The notes beneath the pieces were generated by a model. It had not been told where the DNA came from. It worked only from the letters and a program-made list of their open reading frames with translations, and searched no databases. From Thermoactinomycetaceae bacterium (GTDB lineage Bacteria > Bacillota > Bacilli > Thermoactinomycetales > Thermoactinomycetaceae): a DNA stretch of 9,278 bases. This document shows positions 4,614 to 9,278 of this stretch, in pieces. Made by a program: the position numbers and the translations under genes. Where the stretch lies: contig JANWJM010000130.1 of NCBI GenBank assembly GCA_025449475.1, positions 1-9,278 on the forward strand, in the 5' to 3' direction. Every line of letters starts with the position of its first letter. The stretch's first letter is position 1.

Positions 4614-6542
4614 ATGGGGAACCGGATCTTAATGAAAAGATATGTCCTGTTAATGTTCTGTTTCTTCAGCTTTCTCATCGTTCCCAAACAGGTTGAAGCC
4701 AAAAATCCAGTCACGATGAAGGTGGAAGTAGGATGGAATCGAGCGTATAAGAGTGAATTGATTCCGGTCAAAGTTTCCATCTCAAGCTCCATTCCGATCA
4801 AGGGTCAACTTCGAGTGGCAGAGAAGAGTAATAACTCCCAAGCGAGAGATGTAGTGTTACCGGTAAGACAGGTTGAAGTTCCCTCAGGGACAACCAAGAA
4901 ATTTCAATTATTGATTCCAAATTCTTCTCTTTTCTCCTCTTTAAATTGGGAAGTTTTGCTTGAACAGGAGAAACAGATCCTCGCTCGCCAAACCATCGTT
5001 GGACAACAATTAGAGAAAAATACGTTGATGGTGGGAGTATTGAGTGATCAAAGCGATACATTTTCGACCGTGAATCGATGGCTGCAAGCGCTTCACTTGC
5101 CTCATCCTGTTTCTATCCATCCTCTGAAAGTAGGCGATATGCCACTGGTTGGACGAGCTCTTTCAGACTTTAATGTACTTATTGTGAGTCAATTATCTCA
5201 AGAATCTCTCTCTTTCGCACAAGCAAAGGCGATTCAAACATGGGTGGCAAATGGTGGAACATTACTTGTGAATGGAGGCACATATTGGAAAAGTACAAGT
5301 GAAGGATTGGAAGAGATTTTACCTGTTCAATTCTTAGGAAAAACTGTGGAAATATCGCTTCCTCAATCATTGAAAACGTATGGCGTTCTACCTGATAAGC
5401 CGGTGATCGTGGCGGATAGCCGTTTAAAGAACGGCAGTGTCTCTTTGCATTCTGAGAAGAATCATCCCGTAATCGCCAAAAAAGATTTTTTTCGAGGTAA
5501 CGTTTACTTTGTCGCTTATGATTTTGCGGTTTCTCCGATGAGCCAGTGGGAAGGAAACAATCAGCTTTGGAAGGACCTTCAATTATTTACTTATCAATCG
5601 CCATCAAGTCGGGCGAGTCTGGGAGAAGATTTTTTTTATCATCAGCAATTATTCAAATCCAGGTTGGATACGTCATCCGAGCAGCCAAGACCTAATCTAT
5701 TTACTCTATTCTTTATATTTTTGATCTATCTCTTCTTGATCGGTCCCGTTTTGTTTCGTTTTCTACGTGCGAAAAGGAAATTGAAATGGGCATGGTTGGG
5801 CGTTCCAATTTGTGCGGGTTTGGTAGCTATCGTGATCATGATCTATGGACACTGGGTTCGCGGGAATGAAGTCATTGTGTATAGTGCTGGATATGTACAG
5901 TCCTCACCCACTGGACTTGCTAAGGTGCGTGGCATCAGCACTCTCTATTCATTGGGGAAAGGAGATTATTCGGTTCGTTTTCCTCAAACTTTTGCTTGGC
6001 CATCAGCCAATTCCCAATCCATCGAGCCTCAGCAATGGTTGATGGAGCATCAAGAAGATACAAACTTGGTGTTTAAACAGATGCCTCAATGGCATTCAGA
6101 AGTGATTTTCACGGAATCCCTTCAATCGTTAGGAGGAGGACTTGAAGGCACTTTAACCAGTCAGGATGGAAAGATACAGGTGGAAATCACAAATCAAACG
6201 CGGTATCTCATCAAGGATATCTGGTTGTTGCGAGGAGATCAGTATTTGAAGATTGGTGACCTTAAGCCGAAAGAAAGCAGGAAAGTGACCGTACCGTTAG
6301 ATCCACATGTTGAAAAAGGGAAAGATGATTTTGAGAATCGAATACTCAAAGGAAATAAAGCTGCAATTTATCGACATACGCAGGTGATCCATGAGCAAAA
6401 TGATCATTCAGAGGTTCGTTTAATTGGCTGGATGTATCAGCCAATCATTGAGATGAAGGTGGTCGATTATCCGTTCAAACAAATTGACGTATATCTGATC
6501 CAAGGTCATATCCATACAACCAAACCGAGTAAAGGTGACTAA
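4614..6542 (+). CDS. exported membrane-anchored protein with degenerate GATase1-like domain
   Basis: A 642-residue protein with a signal peptide (KR, then LLMFCFFSFLIV and a likely cut after VEA), an extracytoplasmic beta-rich region (about 30-130), and a class I glutamine amidotransferase-like region (about 138-340). The last contains the pattern DFNVLIVSQL...AIQTWVANGGTLLVNGG. No nucleophilic Cys stands at the expected turn, so it is probably a binding rather than a catalytic domain. Two membrane helices follow (about 361-381 and 394-413) around FRFLRAKRKLKWAW, then a C-terminal beta-rich domain of about 225 residues. I recognise this architecture from uncharacterised proteins encoded beside ABC-2 transporters. 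ATG at 4614 has only a weak AAGGA site. ATG at 4632 would give a cleaner signal peptide, MKRYVLLMF, and is a real alternative. The ABC ATPase follows after 47 bases. Confidence 0.85.
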   Translation: MGNRILMKRYVLLMFCFFSFLIVPKQVEAKNPVTMKVEVGWNRAYKSELIPVKVSISSSIPIKGQLRVAEKSNNSQARDVVLPVRQVEVPSGTTKKFQLLIPNSSLFSSLNWEVLLEQEKQILARQTIVGQQLEKNTLMVGVLSDQSDTFSTVNRWLQALHLPHPVSIHPLKVGDMPLVGRALSDFNVLIVSQLSQESLSFAQAKAIQTWVANGGTLLVNGGTYWKSTSEGLEEILPVQFLGKTVEISLPQSLKTYGVLPDKPVIVADSRLKNGSVSLHSEKNHPVIAKKDFFRGNVYFVAYDFAVSPMSQWEGNNQLWKDLQLFTYQSPSSRASLGEDFFYHQQLFKSRLDTSSEQPRPNLFTLFFIFLIYLFLIGPVLFRFLRAKRKLKWAWLGVPICAGLVAIVIMIYGHWVRGNEVIVYSAGYVQSSPTGLAKVRGISTLYSLGKGDYSVRFPQTFAWPSANSQSIEPQQWLMEHQEDTNLVFKQMPQWHSEVIFTESLQSLGGGLEGTLTSQDGKIQVEITNQTRYLIKDIWLLRGDQYLKIGDLKPKESRKVTVPLDPHVEKGKDDFENRILKGNKAAIYRHTQVIHEQNDHSEVRLIGWMYQPIIEMKVVDYPFKQIDVYLIQGHIHTTKPSKGD

Positions 6543-6589
6543 CTACCCATTCTCTTGATGTTACTTTTTATCAAAAGCAGGTGAGCACC

Positions 6590-7543
6590 TTGATTCGTAT
6601 TGAACACTTGAGTAAGCAATATGGGAGAAAGTTTGCGGTCAAAGATTTAAATCTGCATATTGAAAAAGGAACGACTTTTGGTTTGATCGGTTCAAACGGA
6701 GCTGGAAAATCGACAACGATGAAGATTTTAGCGACTTTAATTAGACCTTCTTCCGGAAGGGCATGGGTGGGGGGATACGATGTCACAAAATCGGGACGTA
6801 AGGTAAGAGAAATAGTTGGATATATGCCAGATTTCTTTGGTGTATATGATCAACTAACCTCGATCGAATATCTGGATTTTTATGCTGCTTGTTATGGTTT
6901 TGATTATGCGACACGTAGACAAGTTGCCATGCAGTTGCTTGAATTGGTCGACCTAACGGATCAAAGCAATCAGCCAGTTGATCATCTATCGCGAGGAATG
7001 AAACAAAGACTGGGATTAGCACGAGCGCTTGTTCATGATCCAGCATTTTTAATCTTGGATGAACCTGCTTCCGGTCTTGATCCACGTTCACGCATGGAGT
7101 TTCGTAAAATTTTAAAAGTGCTTCGTTCAATGGGAAAGACCATCTTGATTAGTTCTCATATGTTATCGGAATTAGAGGAGATCTGCGATGCGATCGGTGT
7201 GATGGAACAAGGCGAGCTCATCGCTTGTGAACAGGTGGATGCGTTAAAGCATGTGCGTCGATCCGAACGTATCTACGAAATTTATGTCCGAGATAAAGTA
7301 GAAGAAACGGTCCAATTGCTCCAGGCGCTTCAAGAAGTTGAGTCGGTGACGGTGGAAGAACGAAAATTATTCGTACAAACAAAGATGGGTGAGCAGAGTC
7401 AGGACCAACTCTTATCCATGTTAGTAGAGCATCAGATTCCTGTGCTTCAATTTCAAGAACGATCAATCAACATGGAAGATCTATATTTACAAGTTACCAA
7501 TCGATCGCAGGGAGGGAATACTGATGATCAAAAAGTGGAGTAA
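6590..7543 (+). CDS. ABC transporter ATP-binding protein (ABC-2 type)
   Basis: A 317-residue cytoplasmic ATPase that should drive the membrane permease encoded next. It carries Walker A GSNGAGKST (34-42), an ABC signature LSRGMKQ (133-139), Walker B LILDEP with D157 and E158, the D-loop SGLDP, and switch His190 in SSH. The Q-loop reads GYMPDFFG, with Asp81 where Gln is usual. A C-terminal extension after about residue 225 resembles those of drug, bacteriocin or gliding-type exporters. TTG at 6590 is preferred: AGGTGA sits 5 bases upstream and the protein then begins MIRIEHLSKQYG, as typical ABC ATPases do. GTG at 6581, three codons earlier, has no good site. The end overlaps the permease start by 20 bases, indicating coupled translation. 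The substrate is not evident. Confidence 0.93.
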   Translation: MIRIEHLSKQYGRKFAVKDLNLHIEKGTTFGLIGSNGAGKSTTMKILATLIRPSSGRAWVGGYDVTKSGRKVREIVGYMPDFFGVYDQLTSIEYLDFYAACYGFDYATRRQVAMQLLELVDLTDQSNQPVDHLSRGMKQRLGLARALVHDPAFLILDEPASGLDPRSRMEFRKILKVLRSMGKTILISSHMLSELEEICDAIGVMEQGELIACEQVDALKHVRRSERIYEIYVRDKVEETVQLLQALQEVESVTVEERKLFVQTKMGEQSQDQLLSMLVEHQIPVLQFQERSINMEDLYLQVTNRSQGGNTDDQKVE

Positions 7544-8381
7544 GCGTTGGGTGAATCCTGTCTTTATCCAAGAATCTCAATGGCGAATACGAAAAAAAAC
7601 CACACCATGGATCCTTTTTTTTCATCTGTTATTGATGGGCATCATCGTTTTTTTTGCTCTTTTCGTGTTTATAGCGATTGAACCATTTTTTGACCTTCGA
7701 TCGGGTACAAACATATTTATCATTTTTTCTTATCTCCAGTTAGGAATGGTTGTTTTTATTTCCCCCGCTATTGCTTCGGGATTGATTAGCGCCGAACGTG
7801 AAAAGCAAACCTTGTCCTTGCTTCTGGTAACCCCTCTTTCCTCCAAGCAGATTATACTGGGGAAGTGGCTATCTTCGGTTGGGTTTATGTTGTTGCTCTA
7901 TCTTTCAACACTTCCTGTTTATGTGGTGATCTATAATTATGGCGGAATTTCACTGGATCAAGCGCTGCGTGTTTTTCTTCATTTGCTAATTACCATGCTC
8001 TTTTTAAGTAGTGTGGGTATTTTCTTCTCCTCCCTTGTCAAGCGGACGGGCATTTCTACCATTTTGTCTTACCTGGTTGTTATAATCTGGGGGATCGTGA
8101 GTACTTTCATTTTTTATCTGGTTTCGGTCTTTACTTCAGTGATCAATAATGTTCCGATCAATGAGATCCCTTTTTTTTGGGAGCTATTCATATCCTTACA
8201 TCCTGCAGCCTCCATGGCTTTTGTTTTGGATATCGAGATAGCTGCTGCGTTATTAAACATGCACAACATGACTTTCCCTGTTTATATTCTCTATTTTGTG
8301 ATCTATACGATTCTCACGATTTTTCTTTTGATAAGCAGCGCCTATTTTTTATCGCCAAAACGTGATCAACAAAAGGAGTGA
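7524..8381 (+). CDS. ABC-2 type transporter permease
   Basis: A 285-residue membrane protein of the ABC-2 permease class, the translocation pore partner of the preceding ATPase. It begins with the conserved amphipathic NPVFIQESQWRIR, followed by six hydrophobic segments near residues 28-52, 63-87, 113-138, 144-167, 174-203 and 252-277. Between the second and third lies the hallmark cytoplasmic motif SAEREKQTLSLLLVTPLSS (about 89-107). ATG at 7524 has GGAGGG about 8 bases upstream, inside the ATPase gene, so the two genes overlap and are probably translationally coupled. The next gene starts 6 bases after the stop. The cargo cannot be told from sequence; such pairs export peptides, lipids, drugs or cell-envelope components. 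Confidence 0.92.
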   Translation: MIKKWSKRWVNPVFIQESQWRIRKKTTPWILFFHLLLMGIIVFFALFVFIAIEPFFDLRSGTNIFIIFSYLQLGMVVFISPAIASGLISAEREKQTLSLLLVTPLSSKQIILGKWLSSVGFMLLLYLSTLPVYVVIYNYGGISLDQALRVFLHLLITMLFLSSVGIFFSSLVKRTGISTILSYLVVIIWGIVSTFIFYLVSVFTSVINNVPINEIPFFWELFISLHPAASMAFVLDIEIAAALLNMHNMTFPVYILYFVIYTILTIFLLISSAYFLSPKRDQQKE

Positions 8382-8387
8382 TCTTAG

Positions 8388-9278
8388 ATGAAGGAGTGGT
8401 GGACCCCGTTAAAGGCAGTTAGAAAACGAATCGGCTTTATTCGATTATGGAAATGGATGAAGTGGGGTTTTCTCGTGGGTCTGGTGTTTGGGCTCATCGT
8501 ATTGTGTCTCGCTCGAATGATTCCGATGTCAGATCACGTTGAATGGTCGATCAGCCTTTTCTTCCTCGGCGGTTTGATGGGATTTGGAATCGGTCTGTGG
8601 CAGTGGCCTTCTTGGACAGAAGTCATTCACCAGACGGATCGGATCTTACAACTGCAGGAGAGCCTAGTGACAAGTTGGGAGATGCAAAAGCAAGAGGGAG
8701 CCATCATTTCGATGCAGAGGCGAGATGCTTTAAGGAGGCTCCATGAATCCCTTCCAACCCTTTCTCAGAAGTTGCCCTTTGATTGGGGAAATTTACGGGA
8801 AGCGTTTTTGGGATTCACGCTACTTACAAGCATGGTTGCATTGATCCTGATCCCCAATCCACTGACCGAGATCGCTCAGAAACGGGAGCAGGAAAAAAAG
8901 GTGATCGAGCAAGCGAAGGAAAAAATCGCTGCGCTTGAAAAACGTGCCCATCAGGATCAGGAAATCGATTTACAGACAAAACAAAAACTCCAACAAGAAT
9001 TGCGTCACTTACTTGAACAGCTGAAGGAGAGTTCGACGTTGGAGCGCGCTTTGGAAGAGATCGCAAAAAGTGAGGAAAAGCTTAACGTATTGGAACAAAT
9101 GCAGCAGATAAGCAAGAGTGATCAAACACTCTTGCAAGCGTTACAAGAAAATCGTAAGTTGTCTTCATTACATGAACTGATTCATGAGAGTGAGGATTTG
9201 GATCTGATCCAAAAGAAGAGCGAGGAAGCTTACCAAACTCTAACAGAGGAGGAGAAAGAACAACTATCGAATCGATTA
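8388..9278 (+). CDS. membrane protein with long coiled coil, DUF4175-like (partial, 3' end cut)
   Basis: The frame is open from ATG 8388 to the window edge, 297 codons with no stop. AAGGAGTGATC, an almost full-length ribosome binding site, overlaps the permease stop codon just upstream. The protein has two membrane helices (about 25-46 and 54-72), then a cytoplasmic-looking segment with HQTDRILQLQESLVTSWEM, a third helix (about 139-156), and from about 163 to the edge a highly charged, heptad-rich coiled coil of Glu, Lys and Gln. The three-helix start and the D-x-x-x-x-L-x-E-x-L-x-T segment recall DUF4175-type proteins that occur beside MoxR ATPase and ABC-2 clusters. That link is from memory and tentative. 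It is probably an accessory or sensing subunit of the transporter encoded in the same operon. Confidence 0.85.
   Translation, partial: MKEWWTPLKAVRKRIGFIRLWKWMKWGFLVGLVFGLIVLCLARMIPMSDHVEWSISLFFLGGLMGFGIGLWQWPSWTEVIHQTDRILQLQESLVTSWEMQKQEGAIISMQRRDALRRLHESLPTLSQKLPFDWGNLREAFLGFTLLTSMVALILIPNPLTEIAQKREQEKKVIEQAKEKIAALEKRAHQDQEIDLQTKQKLQQELRHLLEQLKESSTLERALEEIAKSEEKLNVLEQMQQISKSDQTLLQALQENRKLSSLHELIHESEDLDLIQKKSEEAYQTLTEEEKEQLSNRL

Noticed and set aside
6550..6578. TTGAT/ATCAA inverted repeat between the 642-residue gene and the ABC ATPase
   Set aside because: Only 5 AT-rich base pairs with no T-tract after the stem, so it is not a terminator; the genes look cotranscribed.
6783..7130. 115-codon minus-strand frame opposite the ABC ATPase
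   Set aside because: It mirrors conserved ATPase codons and has no family resemblance or start signals.
8543..9066. Alternative frames (+ 8543-8746 and - 8824-9066) over the last gene
   Set aside because: The frame from 8388 is open to the edge with a near-perfect ribosome binding site and coherent membrane plus coiled-coil structure; the others are shadows.
1..9278. Mobile elements, CRISPR arrays, tRNA or rRNA genes and toxin-antitoxin pairs
   Set aside because: No terminal inverted repeats, transposase or integrase motifs, regularly spaced repeats, cloverleaf-like segments or paired small toxin genes were found by eye on either strand.

Overview
The window reads as chromosomal core DNA of a low-to-moderate GC Gram-positive of the order Bacillales. 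The basis is the set of families also known from Bacillus subtilis (YunC, YunD, YunE and YneK-like proteins, a CspB-type cold-shock protein and QueT), strong AGGAGG-type ribosome binding sites, sigma-A-like promoters, and use of GTG and TTG starts. A family such as Thermoactinomycetaceae is possible, but that is a guess. I see no mobile element, tRNA, rRNA, CRISPR array, phage gene or compositional break.

Layout. Positions 1-78 hold the tail of an unidentified upstream reading frame. Positions 98-2373 (+) hold a TauE/SafE-type anion exporter (yunE) followed by a 5'-nucleotidase-like metallophosphoesterase (yunD), probably cotranscribed. yunD ends tail-to-tail with queT (-), a predicted queuosine-precursor importer, and the two stop codons overlap. 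A small acidic DUF6154-like gene diverges from queT, followed by yunC (DUF1805). A perfect 10-bp stem forms a bidirectional terminator between yunC and the convergent cold-shock gene (-). That gene has its own extended -10 promoter and a leader of about 120 nt whose structure may mask the ribosome binding site. Behind it lies a yneK-like (DUF2621) membrane protein gene (-) with its own promoter.

Positions 4614 to the right edge (+) form a tight four-gene operon that runs out of the window. It encodes a large secreted-then-membrane-anchored protein with a degenerate GATase1-like domain, an ABC ATPase, an ABC-2 permease, and a membrane protein with a long charged coiled coil (cut by the edge). 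The ATPase and permease form the core of an ABC-2-type transporter, and the two flanking membrane proteins look like accessory or sensing subunits. This set resembles uncharacterised clusters that elsewhere continue with MoxR-type AAA ATPase, DUF58 and transglutaminase-like genes. It is the best candidate here for an undescribed system. The left two thirds of the window are ordinary housekeeping genes, with the cold-shock leader as the main regulatory point of interest.
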